64,000 nt of DNA from Gemmatimonadota bacterium (GTDB lineage: Bacteria > Gemmatimonadota > Gemmatimonadetes > Gemmatimonadales > GWC2-71-9): the NCBI GenBank assembly GCA_029262195.1, contig JAJCZX010000021.1, forward strand, positions 186,001-250,000, given 5' to 3'. Shown here in pieces: positions 17,011 through 26,731 of the stretch; the stretch's first letter is position 1; each line of letters begins with the position of its first letter. Both the position numbers and the translations under genes were made by a program. The notes below the pieces were generated by a model that saw nothing but the letters and a program-made list of their open reading frames with translations, was not told where the DNA came from and ran no database searches.

Positions 17011-18470
17011 GTTTTCTCCTTCGAGCTTACGACTCTTTCGAAACCGAAAAGAGCCATCACAAGGATCCAGACTTCCGCTTCCACAGGTTTTGGTGTTGGC
17101 AAACGGGTCTCCGGAGACGGGTCGAGAAACACAGCCCTTTGGTCAATCGGCAAAACTCTGGAATCCAGGGAAACGTCGCCACGTGGAAGCAGGAGCGATT
17201 GGAGTAATTCCGGAAATGTGGCACTCACCACCAGGTTCCCGAATTCGTGGTGGAAGCGGCTGCCAAACCTGAAGTGCAGTCCGGCACCAATTGCATCAAG
17301 AGTTAACAACGGTTCGCTACCCGCCCACCAGAGAGTACTGGTTCCAGAGATTGGTGTTAATGTCATGCGGGTAGTCGTTTGGCCAGGGAGCGTTTCTTCC
17401 GAAACCATGCTCATTTCAGACTCCTGAAACGAAGTTCCCCTCGCATCTTCGAATAGCACAGCACCTGCTTCCATCCTGCTCGTCAACCAATCGGGTATGG
17501 GGTTCGGGGAGAGCCAAAAGTAATATTCGGATTCAACGGAAGTATTTGAGCCCCCGCGGATGTCTGTCGTTAGCGGGACAACCAATTCACTCGACAGCGT
17601 TTCTATAGCCCGTTCGATGTACTCTGCGTCGTCGGAGCGTTCAACCGAAGCGATCACCGTGATTCGCAAGGGTTCGCCTGAGATGGTTGTTACGACGCGG
17701 TCCGCCGGGTTTACTAAGTTTGTAACGGTGAGGGAAGACCCCTGCCTGGCGATCTCAACACCGTTGGACGTGATCACGCGTTCGCCCTCGTGGGGAATCT
17801 CGACGCGGCTTGAAGAAAAAACCGTGCGCTCCGGCGAGCTTGATCCTATGGTTACCAGTATTGTGTTGTTGCCGTTGACTGCAGCTCGGTGAATCCAATC
17901 TCTATTCGGTTCTAAAACATCAATCCAATAGACTCTGCTGGACAGCGTCGGTCGTTTTCCCACGAATAGGCTGGCGCGCCCGCTTGAGGCAACCACAATC
18001 TGGGACCCGTCTGGAATCAGGGCGTCAGCCTCCCGAAGCAACGACCACAGGTTTGGCGCTGCCGGCTCTGGGGTGGCAGATGCAAACGATAACGGAAACC
18101 CGGCGGCCAGCTGGCGGCGTTCAAATCCCGCTTGTTCCAGGCTGTCTAATTTTCGGTCAGTGGCTGAGTCGACAACTATTCCCGGTTCTACCAACAACCA
18201 GCGCGTTGGGGTTGAATTCCCCGAATCAAATCGCGCATAGGGCCTGGCAACAAGAAAAGCGAGCAGGGTTACGATTGCCAGTCGGAGTAACAGAAGCGGT
18301 AAATCTGTGAGTCGCAATTTCCGCGCTCTCGGAGTTACGGAGCTGGTCAAAAATCTGACGCTTCCAACTTGGACACGCTTGGTTTTCTTGCGCGACCATA
18401 GATGTATCGCTATCGGGATCGTCAGAGCGATCAAGGCGATGAGTCCGGTAGGTGCGCCGAATCCCAACAT
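17007..18470 (-). CDS. BatA-domain membrane protein
   Basis: A 487-residue protein starting with the classic BatA N-terminus: LIALIALTIPIAIHLWSRKK, then a charged stretch and a second TM (LPLLLLRLAIVTLLAFLVA). The remainder is a periplasmic-type alpha/beta region and a C-terminal hydrophobic helix (AEVWILVMALFGFERVV). A canonical MIDAS-bearing von Willebrand domain is not apparent, so it is BatA-like at the N-terminus only. It shares a single base with the DUF58 gene stop and overlaps the next gene by 4. Role: probable membrane anchor of the MoxR-dependent machine. Confidence 0.75.
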   Translation of the reverse strand: MLGFGAPTGLIALIALTIPIAIHLWSRKKTKRVQVGSVRFLTSSVTPRARKLRLTDLPLLLLRLAIVTLLAFLVARPYARFDSGNSTPTRWLLVEPGIVVDSATDRKLDSLEQAGFERRQLAAGFPLSFASATPEPAAPNLWSLLREADALIPDGSQIVVASSGRASLFVGKRPTLSSRVYWIDVLEPNRDWIHRAAVNGNNTILVTIGSSSPERTVFSSSRVEIPHEGERVITSNGVEIARQGSSLTVTNLVNPADRVVTTISGEPLRITVIASVERSDDAEYIERAIETLSSELVVPLTTDIRGGSNTSVESEYYFWLSPNPIPDWLTSRMEAGAVLFEDARGTSFQESEMSMVSEETLPGQTTTRMTLTPISGTSTLWWAGSEPLLTLDAIGAGLHFRFGSRFHHEFGNLVVSATFPELLQSLLLPRGDVSLDSRVLPIDQRAVFLDPSPETRLPTPKPVEAEVWILVMALFGFERVVSSKEKT

Positions 18471-19363
18471 TAGCCGAGTTGCGCTCTCTGAGTCAGGTAT
18501 GTCCGCAGGGCGAAGTCTAAAGGTTGGTCAATAGTTAGAATGTCGGCTACGACCCTCTCGTCCTGCAAGCGTTTTTCCATAACTCTGATGTTGTCTCTGA
18601 GTTGCCTGCGATACTGCTGGGCGGCTTCGCCAGCATCAACCTCAACGACTTCACCCGTCTCAAGGTCTTCAAAAGCCAGATGTCCATTGTAATCGAACTC
18701 CAGTTCCGAACGGCCCATCAGGTGGAGCAATATCACCTCGTGCCCCAGCTGACTCAGTTTGACCAGGAAAGTGGTCAACTCGTCACTCCGTTCATGCATG
18801 TCGGAAACCACGACAATCAATTCCCTGTGAGGTAGAGAGACCATCGTCTGTTCTAGAGCGGCCCAGCCGGGGAAGCGGCCTTCTGGTTTCAACCCTTCGA
18901 GGTTGTGAAGAAGTCTGTGTAAATGTTGACTTCCCTGTCGCGACGGAAGAAGGGTTGATTCGGATTCGTTCACGGCGAAAAGTGAAATTGCATCGCCTTG
19001 AGAAACCGCCAGATAGGCAAGGGACGCGGTGACGAAGCGGGCATAATCGAATTTGTTGATGCCGTTTTCGGTGTGCATCATGGATTGTGAAGTGTCCAGG
19101 ATGAACCGTACCGAGATATTTGTCTCGACATCGGATTCTCGAACGTAGTACCGATCAGAACGACCGAAGAGTTTCCAGTCTACTCGTCTGAGGTCGTCTC
19201 CCGGCTGATAGCTGCGATATTGGCTGAACTCGATCCCCTGTCCTGGCACGAGGCTGTCGTGTTCGCCAAATAGAAACCCATCGACGATTGTGCGGGCGAC
19301 CAAATGGAGATCCGAAATAGAAGCCAGTGTATGCGGATCGATAAACCGATAGGCCCGTGACAC
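18470..19363 (-). CDS. DUF58 protein (VWA-like partner of MoxR)
   Basis: A 297-residue protein with the DUF58 signature GIEFSQYRSYQPGDDLRRVD then WKLFGRSDRYYVRE, followed by a von Willebrand-A-like half with the MIDAS motif DTSQSM (residues about 90-95). DUF58 proteins are the usual companions of MoxR AAA+ ATPases and are thought to present substrates for ATP-driven remodelling. Its start touches the MoxR stop (shared base), giving tight coupling. No membrane segment is seen, so it is probably cytoplasmic and docked on BatA. Confidence 0.9.
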   Translation of the reverse strand: MSRAYRFIDPHTLASISDLHLVARTIVDGFLFGEHDSLVPGQGIEFSQYRSYQPGDDLRRVDWKLFGRSDRYYVRESDVETNISVRFILDTSQSMMHTENGINKFDYARFVTASLAYLAVSQGDAISLFAVNESESTLLPSRQGSQHLHRLLHNLEGLKPEGRFPGWAALEQTMVSLPHRELIVVVSDMHERSDELTTFLVKLSQLGHEVILLHLMGRSELEFDYNGHLAFEDLETGEVVEVDAGEAAQQYRRQLRDNIRVMEKRLQDERVVADILTIDQPLDFALRTYLTQRAQLG

Positions 19364-20385
19364 TACTTTAAGGGGCTTTGCGGACCGACCACCTTCGCGA
19401 GAATCTCATCGGTGACAGCGTCTGAGTTAATGCGCTCGGCTTCCGCTTTGAAGTTAACCAGGATGCGATGGCGCAAAACCGGATAGGCGGTTTCCTTGAT
19501 GTCCTCGAGCCCGACGGCAAGCCGACCGCTCAAGATCGCTCTGGCTTTTGCGGTAAGGATCATTGACTGCCCGGCTCGAGGACCGGCTCCCCACCTCACC
19601 CATTGTTTCACGAAATCGATATCGGATGTTTCCGGTCGAGTGGCTCGTACTAACCGATTTACGTAACCGGTCAATTCATCACTTATCGAAACCTCGCGGA
19701 CCAGAACTTGAAGTTGAAGAATGTGGTCGCGGTCCAATACCGCCCGGGTGTCCGCAACACGGTTCCCGGTAGTTTGGGACAGGATTTGATATTCCTCAGA
19801 CTCGTCGGGATATCCGATTTTCACAAGTAGCAGAAACCTGTCCAGCTGCGCTTCGGGAAGCTGGTATGTACCGGCCTGCTCGATAGGGTTTTGCGTGGCC
19901 AACACAAAAAAAGGTTTGTCGAGTGGAAAAGTCTCTCCACCGTAGGAGACCTCGCCCTCCTGCATGGCTTCCAGCAGGGCCGACTGCGTTTTTGGAGGTG
20001 TTCGGTTTATCTCGTCTGCCAGAATTACGTTACCGAAAATCGGTCCTCGATTGAATTTCAGGAAACGTTTGCCGGTCGTATGGTCCTCTTCAAGGACCTC
20101 GGTGCCGAGGATGTCGGTTGGCATGAGGTCTGGTGTGAACTGGATCCGTCGAAAGTCGAGATCGACCGATTCAGCCAGCGTACGGATCAACAGCGTCTTG
20201 GCCAGTCCGGGGACCCCTTCGAGCAAACAGTGCCCCCCCGCCAGAAACGCTGTGAGTAGTTGCTCCACTACTGCGTCCTGACCTACAATGGTTTTCTGAA
20301 TTTCCTTTCTGAGAGCAGGGAGTTTTTCCAGCAGGTCGGTTAGGGAACTCTCGTCCATCGGTTCGAGCTTTGGTGACGCGTTCAA
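19363..20385 (-). CDS. MoxR-family AAA+ ATPase
   Basis: A 340-residue ATPase. Walker A GVPGLAKT near residue 58, followed by the MoxR-specific IQFTPDLMPTDILG, Walker B VILADEINRTPPKTQSALLE, sensor I FVLATQNPIEQAGTY, and the arginine-containing LPEAQLDRFLL. These are all diagnostic of MoxR, a chaperone-like remodeller that activates or inserts cofactors into partner proteins. It is encoded 20 bases after the DUF4159 gene and directly ahead of DUF58. Identity is firm; its client here is unknown, though the TldD/PmbA pair at the head of the operon is an obvious candidate. Confidence 0.95.
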   Translation of the reverse strand: MNASPKLEPMDESSLTDLLEKLPALRKEIQKTIVGQDAVVEQLLTAFLAGGHCLLEGVPGLAKTLLIRTLAESVDLDFRRIQFTPDLMPTDILGTEVLEEDHTTGKRFLKFNRGPIFGNVILADEINRTPPKTQSALLEAMQEGEVSYGGETFPLDKPFFVLATQNPIEQAGTYQLPEAQLDRFLLLVKIGYPDESEEYQILSQTTGNRVADTRAVLDRDHILQLQVLVREVSISDELTGYVNRLVRATRPETSDIDFVKQWVRWGAGPRAGQSMILTAKARAILSGRLAVGLEDIKETAYPVLRHRILVNFKAEAERINSDAVTDEILAKVVGPQSPLK

Positions 20386-20405
20386 AGTGGTAAACCTTCC
20401 AATTT

Positions 20406-21110
20406 TCAGGCTGTCATGGCGTGGACAATGATGTTGACGCCGAATCTCGTGGGGTCAATGCTCATCCAACGTTTGTTGCGAAAGTCGAAATCCCATTCGC
20501 AGCCGTAATCTTTGTTTGAATAAAGCACCCCGATCCGACCGTTAATTCGTATAGCCTTCAGGTAGTCGTGTACTATATCGTCGCCCCATCCGTTCATCTC
20601 CACACTCGCGGCGGGCGGACCGTTTTCGTATTCAAAAAATGAACTGTACAACTCGTGGTCGTTGGGAAGTTTTTGCAGGGCTTCGGGACCAAAAATGGCG
20701 GCCATCTGTGACTCGAACGAACGGGCGAAAAGCCCATCTATATCGTGGTTGCAATCGTCCACAAAAACGAACCCGCCGTTATTCACATAGGTCTCGAAGT
20801 TATCTCTCTCACGACCAGAAAACTGTACCAACCTGTGCCCGGTCAGATAGCAAAACGGCGCCGAAATCCTCTCGGCCTGGGCCAGAGGAATGATCCGCTC
20901 CCGCGAGTCAATCTCGATCGTTGTGTACTCGATCAGAGAATTGAGAAGGTTGGCGGGCATGCGTTGATCGACATCCCAGTCGCCCGACGCATACTGGAAA
21001 CGGGAAAAAACAAAATCAGCGCTCCGCCTTTCGAAGCGAGCAGCGTTAAGCCTGGCCTTTGGAGCCAGCGGAGCGTTACCAGAATCGGTCATCAGTGTCC
21101 TGACAGGCAA
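20406..21110 (-). CDS. DUF4159 domain protein
   Basis: A 234-residue protein matching the DUF4159 pattern: DFVFSRFQYASGDWDVDQRM near residue 34, ICYLTGH-like PFCYLTGH, then GGFVFVDDCNHD, and ending RFGVNIIVHAMT. DUF4159 is a GATase-like fold commonly found next to MoxR/BatA genes. The first residues are not a signal peptide; an in-frame ATG at 21092 is an alternative start. It lies between PmbA and MoxR with small gaps, as part of the eight-gene operon. No catalytic residues can be assigned. Confidence 0.8.
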   Translation of the reverse strand: MPVRTLMTDSGNAPLAPKARLNAARFERRSADFVFSRFQYASGDWDVDQRMPANLLNSLIEYTTIEIDSRERIIPLAQAERISAPFCYLTGHRLVQFSGRERDNFETYVNNGGFVFVDDCNHDIDGLFARSFESQMAAIFGPEALQKLPNDHELYSSFFEYENGPPAASVEMNGWGDDIVHDYLKAIRINGRIGVLYSNKDYGCEWDFDFRNKRWMSIDPTRFGVNIIVHAMTA

Positions 21111-21167
21111 GAAGAGGTCGGACTTTCGCCCGACCTCTCGTTCATTGAACAGGTCAATGCTCGGGTG

Positions 21168-22484
21168 CTAAACCGCGTCCGAAAGACTCGTGAAGCTGAA
21201 GTCACGGATTTTCATCGGCGGGATGAGGTTGCCGTTGATACGCTGCGGACGACCGAATTCTTCAACGTTGTTGAGCATGATTATCGGGCTCTCGTTGAAA
21301 CGGAAGTTTTTGATCGAGTACTTGATCTCGCCGTCCTCGATGAAAAAGGTACCGTCTCTGGTAAGTCCGGTATAAAGCAGCGTTTGAGGATCGACCGTCC
21401 TGATATACCAGGTGCGGGTTACGAGAACGCCGCGCCGGGTGCTGGCGATCAGATCTTCAGTTGAAGCGGTACCGCCTTCGATAATAATGTTGGCTGGCCC
21501 CGGTGTTGCCTCCACACCCTTCTGTTGTGCCCAGTACCTCGAATAGAAAAGGTTTTTCACAACACCATTTTCAATCCAGTTGGTCCTGTCCCTTGGTCGT
21601 CCATCGGCTGACCATGCCCGGGCCGGAACCTCCGAGTTGTAGGGGTCAGAGTAAATATTTACCCTTTCGTCAACAATTCGGTCGCCAAGCTTGGTGCCGC
21701 CTCCGGGTTTGGCCATAAAGCTCCGTCCTTCGTCAGCGGTACGGGCGTTGAGTCCAAAGACGAGGTTGTTGACCAGGCCCGATGATGCGGCAGGCTCCAG
21801 GATCACGGTATATCGGCCGGGCTCCAGAGCCCTTGGCTCGCGCGACAGCATCGATTTCCTGACCGCAATCTGAGATGCCTCTCCAGTATCCATGAGGTTC
21901 GCGTCGTTGAAATCGCGTGAGACCCAACCGGATCCGGTACCATCGGGAGTCCTGATTGTCGCTGAAAAGCTAACGTTACTGCTGCGATAGTAATTGAACA
22001 TCCCTGCTGAATTCATCGTGGACTGCACGCTGGCATTGTCCTGCAGAAAACCGGCGGCTACAAGCCCGTTTTCGGCAGACGGCTCAATTCCGTCCCTGGC
22101 CGCCCGGGTTCTGAAAGCAGGGGAGATTGAAGCGGTCGATTCAAAGTATGCTGGTGTTTCTCCGTAATCCTGCGGCCCCATTGGTACTACCCACTCTGGA
22201 TTTTCCGGCGCCAACCGGGCCAGTTCCTCGGCCCGCCTAACCGTACGCATGATAGCGTCATCGTCGAACTCGTTTATCGTCGCCACACCGGTTTTGAGGC
22301 CGAATGTTGACGATACGGCAAGGGTCATGTTCGCTGTCCGGCCACTGGTAGATACCGAGTTTCGGGCGTAGCGGATGTTGCCGCCGTTGTTCTGTGTCAG
22401 GTTTGCCACAACGTGGTCTGCCTGCGAATAACCCACCACCTTGCTCAACAGCGTGCGGGCATCGTCTCTAGAAATAAGTGACAT
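21168..22484 (-). CDS. pmbA: PmbA/TldE-family protein (non-catalytic partner of TldD)
   Basis: A 438-residue TldD/PmbA-family protein without the HEXXXH motif, so it corresponds to the TldE/PmbA partner. Family features: GNIRYARNSVSTSG near the N-terminus, TVILEPAASSGLVNNLVFGL, and GPANIIIEGGTASTEDLIAS. In Escherichia coli TldD and TldE form a heterodimeric zinc protease that degrades unfolded peptides and matures microcin B17. It starts 34 bases after TldD. No signal peptide is visible, unlike TldD in this operon, which raises the question of how the two would meet. Confidence 0.85.
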   Translation of the reverse strand: MSLISRDDARTLLSKVVGYSQADHVVANLTQNNGGNIRYARNSVSTSGRTANMTLAVSSTFGLKTGVATINEFDDDAIMRTVRRAEELARLAPENPEWVVPMGPQDYGETPAYFESTASISPAFRTRAARDGIEPSAENGLVAAGFLQDNASVQSTMNSAGMFNYYRSSNVSFSATIRTPDGTGSGWVSRDFNDANLMDTGEASQIAVRKSMLSREPRALEPGRYTVILEPAASSGLVNNLVFGLNARTADEGRSFMAKPGGGTKLGDRIVDERVNIYSDPYNSEVPARAWSADGRPRDRTNWIENGVVKNLFYSRYWAQQKGVEATPGPANIIIEGGTASTEDLIASTRRGVLVTRTWYIRTVDPQTLLYTGLTRDGTFFIEDGEIKYSIKNFRFNESPIIMLNNVEEFGRPQRINGNLIPPMKIRDFSFTSLSDAV

Positions 22485-22518
22485 AATTCCTTTGCTCGTT
22501 CCGTGAGTTACTTGAGGG

Positions 22519-24144
22519 TTAAATGTTTCTTGCTGTGTTTATCACGTTTACCTGATCGAACCTCGTTGTCGAACAGCCGTGAGAAACGGCGCTAACCTGA
22601 CCGGGTTGTCCTTTACCATCAAAGAAGGACCCACCCAACCTGTAGTCGCTCACGTCACAGATCTGACTGCAAGAATTCCAGAATTCCTGGGTGTTGGATT
22701 GGTACGCGACGTCCCTCACCATACCAACAATTTCCCCGTTTCGAATTTCATAATAAAGTTGTCCGCCAAACTGGAAATTGTAGCGCTGTTGATCGATGGA
22801 ATAAGAACCACGTCCAACGATGTAAATCCCCTTTTCAACGCCGCTGATCATGTCTTCCACCGAAACCCCGTTGCTGGGAGCTTCGAGTGACACGTTTGGC
22901 ATGCGCTGGAACTGGACGGACGACCAGTTGTCGGCGTAGCAGCAACCGTGGGATTCGGTTTGTCCAAGCATGTGGACCTGATCACGAATGGCCTGGTAGT
23001 TGACGAGAATACCGTCCTTTACCAAGTGCCACCGTTTCGTTCTTACACCCTCGTCGTCGTAACCAACGTGTCCAAGTGAACCTCTTTGCGTTTTATCGGC
23101 TACGAGGTTTACGAGCGGGCTGCCGTAGTTGAAATCCCCGCTTTCCCACTTGTCCATCGTGGCGAAGCTGGTGCCAGCGTAGTTGGCTTCGTAGCCGAGT
23201 ACGCGATCCAACTCCAATGGATGCCCGACGGATTCATGAATTGTGAGCCAGAGGTGGGATGGATCGAGAACCAGGTCGTATTGCCCGGCTTCAACAGACG
23301 GCGCCGACAGCATTTCCCTTGCCTGCTCTGCGGCAGCTGCTGCATCGGCGACAATATCGTACCGTTTACCGTAGCGGGTGACGACTCCATCGTAGGTTTC
23401 GTCGGCGCTGGGTACCAGGTACTCCCAGCCCAATCCCATCGGGTCGGAAAGGCCGTTTCGGCTCTGGAACTTCCCGGTGTTCGAATCCACAACTGTGACG
23501 TTCATCGTCGGCCATATTCTGTGGACATCCTGATCGATATAGGAGCCTTCAGAAGAGGCGAAGTATTTCTGTTCGTTAACCATGAACAACGCGGAGTTGA
23601 CGAAGTTGGCTCCGTTCTCAAGAGCCGCAGCGTTGGCCGTAAGAAGCAGGTCCGCCTTTTCCTCCATCGGGATTTCAAAGGCATTCTGCTGGATCGGTGT
23701 GCGCCAGGACACTTCACCGTGTCCGGGTTCCGGGGCCAGTTGGACGGGTTCCTGCTGAATCGCGGAGTTGGCCAGGGCAATTGCCGCTGCCTCACGCGCG
23801 GTTCGTGCAATCCCGTCTTCAGTAAGATCATTCGATGCGGCAAAACCCCACGTGCCTCGCACAATCACCCGTATGCCAGCGCCGAAGGATTCCGTGCTGA
23901 CAGTGTTTTGCACCTTATCTTCCCTGGTGAATAACTGCTGGTTAAGGTACCGGCCAATGCGAACGTCGGCGTAAGTCGCTCCCGCACCACGGGCCGCTTC
24001 GAGGGCGATGTCGGCGAGTCGCTTTTTGTCGGCCGTCGGGATTGGTGTGATTGCGCCGTCGAGGGGGAAAGGATGGCCAACAATCGGGACCGAAAGGGCA
24101 CCGGCAGCCATGCCGCCGTACTTAATAAAATCTCGTCTCTCCAC
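22519..24144 (-). CDS. tldD: TldD-family zinc metalloprotease with Tat-type signal
   Basis: A 541-residue protein. It begins MERRDFIKYGGMAAGALSVP, an RRDFIK twin-arginine motif with a following hydrophobic stretch, which predicts Tat export; cytoplasmic E. coli TldD lacks this. The active-site HEXXXH is seen as TIHESVGHPLELD, and a conserved Cys (AVSHGCSTTRFDQVN) near the C-terminus is the probable third zinc ligand. The family cleaves small or unfolded peptides with its PmbA partner. It heads the operon, divergent from the DUF5916 gene; the interval 24145-24356 should carry the promoter, but I see no clear boxes. Folded export by Tat would fit a metal-loaded enzyme. Confidence 0.9.
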   Translation of the reverse strand: MERRDFIKYGGMAAGALSVPIVGHPFPLDGAITPIPTADKKRLADIALEAARGAGATYADVRIGRYLNQQLFTREDKVQNTVSTESFGAGIRVIVRGTWGFAASNDLTEDGIARTAREAAAIALANSAIQQEPVQLAPEPGHGEVSWRTPIQQNAFEIPMEEKADLLLTANAAALENGANFVNSALFMVNEQKYFASSEGSYIDQDVHRIWPTMNVTVVDSNTGKFQSRNGLSDPMGLGWEYLVPSADETYDGVVTRYGKRYDIVADAAAAAEQAREMLSAPSVEAGQYDLVLDPSHLWLTIHESVGHPLELDRVLGYEANYAGTSFATMDKWESGDFNYGSPLVNLVADKTQRGSLGHVGYDDEGVRTKRWHLVKDGILVNYQAIRDQVHMLGQTESHGCCYADNWSSVQFQRMPNVSLEAPSNGVSVEDMISGVEKGIYIVGRGSYSIDQQRYNFQFGGQLYYEIRNGEIVGMVRDVAYQSNTQEFWNSCSQICDVSDYRLGGSFFDGKGQPGQVSAVSHGCSTTRFDQVNVINTARNI

Positions 24145-24356
24145 CGTGCTTCTCCTAAAAGAGATTGGGGATTGAACCTAGCTTTCGAGTGAGGCTGATG
24201 CCACCTGTGCCTCAACCCTATGAACACACTCGCCCGGTCAGGATGTTCCGGTTTGTCGAAGATTATTAGGTTACGAGCCAGCCGAGTCCGGAACCACTGG
24301 TGAACTTTGACACTTTAAAGGTTCTTAAGCCGTCCCATGGAAGTCGAACACGCCTG

Positions 24357-26615
24357 ATGAATAAACGAGCAACGACAAGAAGTTCTATTCGAAAAACCCA
24401 CGGATGCGTCGCGTGCATCTCGCTGGTCGCAGGGCTTTTGCTCACTACGCCCCGGGCCGTAACGGCTCAATCCCCGGAGCCCGCCTCTACCCGTTTCGTC
24501 CACCGCCTGTCAGGTCCGATAACTCTGGATGGATTCAGTGACGAAGCCGCCTGGCAGGGAATTGAGCCGCTCCCGGTTACCGTATATGAACCTACATACG
24601 GCTCCGAACCCTCTGAACGGACTGAATTCCGTGTAGGGTATGACGACGATTATTTGTACCTGTCAGGGCGGATGTATACGGCCGATCCTTCTACTATAAG
24701 GGTCAACACCCTCACCAGGGATACATGGAGTGGGGACGACACGTTTGGAGTCGTGATCGACGCGTTCGATGACGACGAAACCGGTTCATGGGTCTGGGTA
24801 ACGCCTGCCGGGGTTCGTTCGGATGCAAGCATATCCAACGATGGTGAAGGAAGGTTTAACACCAGCTGGAATAGTTTTTGGGATACTGCGACGAAGGTCA
24901 CCGACGAGGGTTGGTTTGCCGAAATCAGGATTCCTTTTTCCACGCTCGGATTTCAGGACATCGACGATCAGACGGTGATGGGAATGACTGTTTACAGATG
25001 GCTCGGGGATCGCAACGAGCGTCACACCTTTCCCAACCACTCTCCGGAATGGCCGTTTCGGAGGCCTTCGCGGGCGCAGGATATAGTACTCGAGGGAGTC
25101 CAATCACGGAGGCCGGTTTACATAACGCCGTATGCTGTTGCTGGAGTACAGCAATCGTCCGAACTGAACGCTCCCGGTACTGCTTTTGAGTTGAACGACG
25201 ACGCCACGACGGAGATCGGGGGCGACCTCAGGTATAACATCACCGACAATTTGAGTATCGATCTCACCGCAAACACTGACTTTGCGCAGGTAGAAGCCGA
25301 CGACCAACAACTGAACCTTACCAGGTTCTCTCTTTTCTTCCCGGAAAAGAGGCAGTTCTTCCAGGAGAGGGCGTCGGTATTCGAATATTCCCTTGGGGGA
25401 AGTGATCGGTTATTTCATTCACGCAGGATCGGACTAAGCGAAGGCCAATCGGTGAGGATTCTCGGCGGTGCCAGAATCGTTGGTCGGATCGGCGACTGGG
25501 ACGTCGGGTTGATCAATATGCAGTCAGCCAGCGAAGGAAGTTCACCGGCGGAGAATTTCGGTGTGTTTCGCTTCCGGCGGGAAGCATTCAATCCGAATTC
25601 CTACCTCGGTGGAATAGTCACAACTCGCGCTGGCGAAGACGGGACTTACAATGTCGCCTATGGAGTCGATGGCGTGATTCGATTCTTTGGCGATGATTAC
25701 TTCACCGCCAGAGTTGCCCAAACTCTGGACGACGAATTAGTCCGCGCCGATCAATATGATTTTGCCGACGCAGCAACGGTTTCCACGCGCTGGGAACGAC
25801 GCAGAAATAGTGGTTTTGCCTACCGGCTCTCCACTCGTTGGGCCGGCGCGGATTATCGACCCGACCTCGGTTTTACTACCCGAACCGATTTTTTCCGAGT
25901 ACGTGGGTGGGTCGTGCACAACGAGTTCCTCGAAGGGACCTCGGCGATTCGACGAGTGCGCCCCTTTCAACTGGGCGGATCCACCTCGTTCCGAAATGAC
26001 GATGGATCGCTGGAATCGGCGGACATCCGGCAACAAATGGAGCTGGAGTGGACCAGCGGTTCTCGTCTGACGGGGCAGGTCCAGTGGCGTTATGAAGACC
26101 TGACGTCTCCACTGGAGTTTGCTGACAACTCTGTGGTTCCAATCGGGACCCACCGTTTCGTGGAGTCAGAAATCAGTTTCAGTATGTCTCAGAGCAATCT
26201 GCTCCGAACAGGACTGCGGGCCAACGCCGGGACATTCTACGATGGCTGGAAAGCAGGCTTCGGGATTTCACCCACCTGGAATTTGTCTCGATTCCTGGAG
26301 TTGGGTGCCCAACTCGAATCAAATTTTGTGCGGTTTTCCGATCGGAACCAGGGCTTTGACTCCCACATCGCGCGGGTACGGGCTCGCGCCGCCGTTGACA
26401 ACCGGCTCTCTGTGAATGCGTTTATCCAATACAGCAGCACTGACGATCTGGTGGGCGCCAACATCCGATTCAGGTTCAATATCCGCGAGGGCAACGATCT
26501 CTGGGTGGTTTACAACGAAGGTGTAAATACCGACCTGGAAAGGTCCATTCCCCGTTTGACGAGGACCAACGCACGGGCTCTCGTGCTGAAGTACACGTAC
26601 ACATTTATCCAGTGA
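24357..26615 (+). CDS. DUF5916 protein: CBM9-like domain plus outer-membrane barrel
   Basis: The ATG at 24357 puts MNKRATTRSSIRKTHGCVAC in front of a signal core (SLVAGLLLTTPRAVTAQ). An upstream GTG at 24300 is in frame, but nothing supports it. The 752-residue protein has a family-9 carbohydrate-binding-like domain (GPITLDGFSDEAAWQG through VRSDASISNDGEGRFNTSW) and then a DUF5916 beta-barrel half, with FSLFFPEKRQFFQER marking the start. The protein ends in an aromatic residue-containing strand (KYTYTFIQ). Such proteins are frequent in Bacteroidota and Gemmatimonadota and are expected to be surface-associated in the outer membrane. Substrate unknown. Confidence 0.85.
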   Translation: MNKRATTRSSIRKTHGCVACISLVAGLLLTTPRAVTAQSPEPASTRFVHRLSGPITLDGFSDEAAWQGIEPLPVTVYEPTYGSEPSERTEFRVGYDDDYLYLSGRMYTADPSTIRVNTLTRDTWSGDDTFGVVIDAFDDDETGSWVWVTPAGVRSDASISNDGEGRFNTSWNSFWDTATKVTDEGWFAEIRIPFSTLGFQDIDDQTVMGMTVYRWLGDRNERHTFPNHSPEWPFRRPSRAQDIVLEGVQSRRPVYITPYAVAGVQQSSELNAPGTAFELNDDATTEIGGDLRYNITDNLSIDLTANTDFAQVEADDQQLNLTRFSLFFPEKRQFFQERASVFEYSLGGSDRLFHSRRIGLSEGQSVRILGGARIVGRIGDWDVGLINMQSASEGSSPAENFGVFRFRREAFNPNSYLGGIVTTRAGEDGTYNVAYGVDGVIRFFGDDYFTARVAQTLDDELVRADQYDFADAATVSTRWERRRNSGFAYRLSTRWAGADYRPDLGFTTRTDFFRVRGWVVHNEFLEGTSAIRRVRPFQLGGSTSFRNDDGSLESADIRQQMELEWTSGSRLTGQVQWRYEDLTSPLEFADNSVVPIGTHRFVESEISFSMSQSNLLRTGLRANAGTFYDGWKAGFGISPTWNLSRFLELGAQLESNFVRFSDRNQGFDSHIARVRARAAVDNRLSVNAFIQYSSTDDLVGANIRFRFNIREGNDLWVVYNEGVNTDLERSIPRLTRTNARALVLKYTYTFIQ

Positions 26616-26731
26616 TGATGCGGAAAAACCTTTTACTGGACCCGACAAAGGTCGAGAATAGTGCAGTGATTTCGAAACAAAAACCCCTCGGACGCCGTAT
26701 TTCCTACCATACGGCAACAAAAGAGGGCTAG

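Noticed and set aside
23086-23934. 282-codon plus-strand frame antisense to tldD
   Set aside because: No recognisable domain, and it is a mirror of a gene with full catalytic motifs.
24307-24335. TTGACA ahead of the DUF5916 gene as a promoter
   Set aside because: The base window 17 further on (CCGTCC) has no resemblance to a -10 box.
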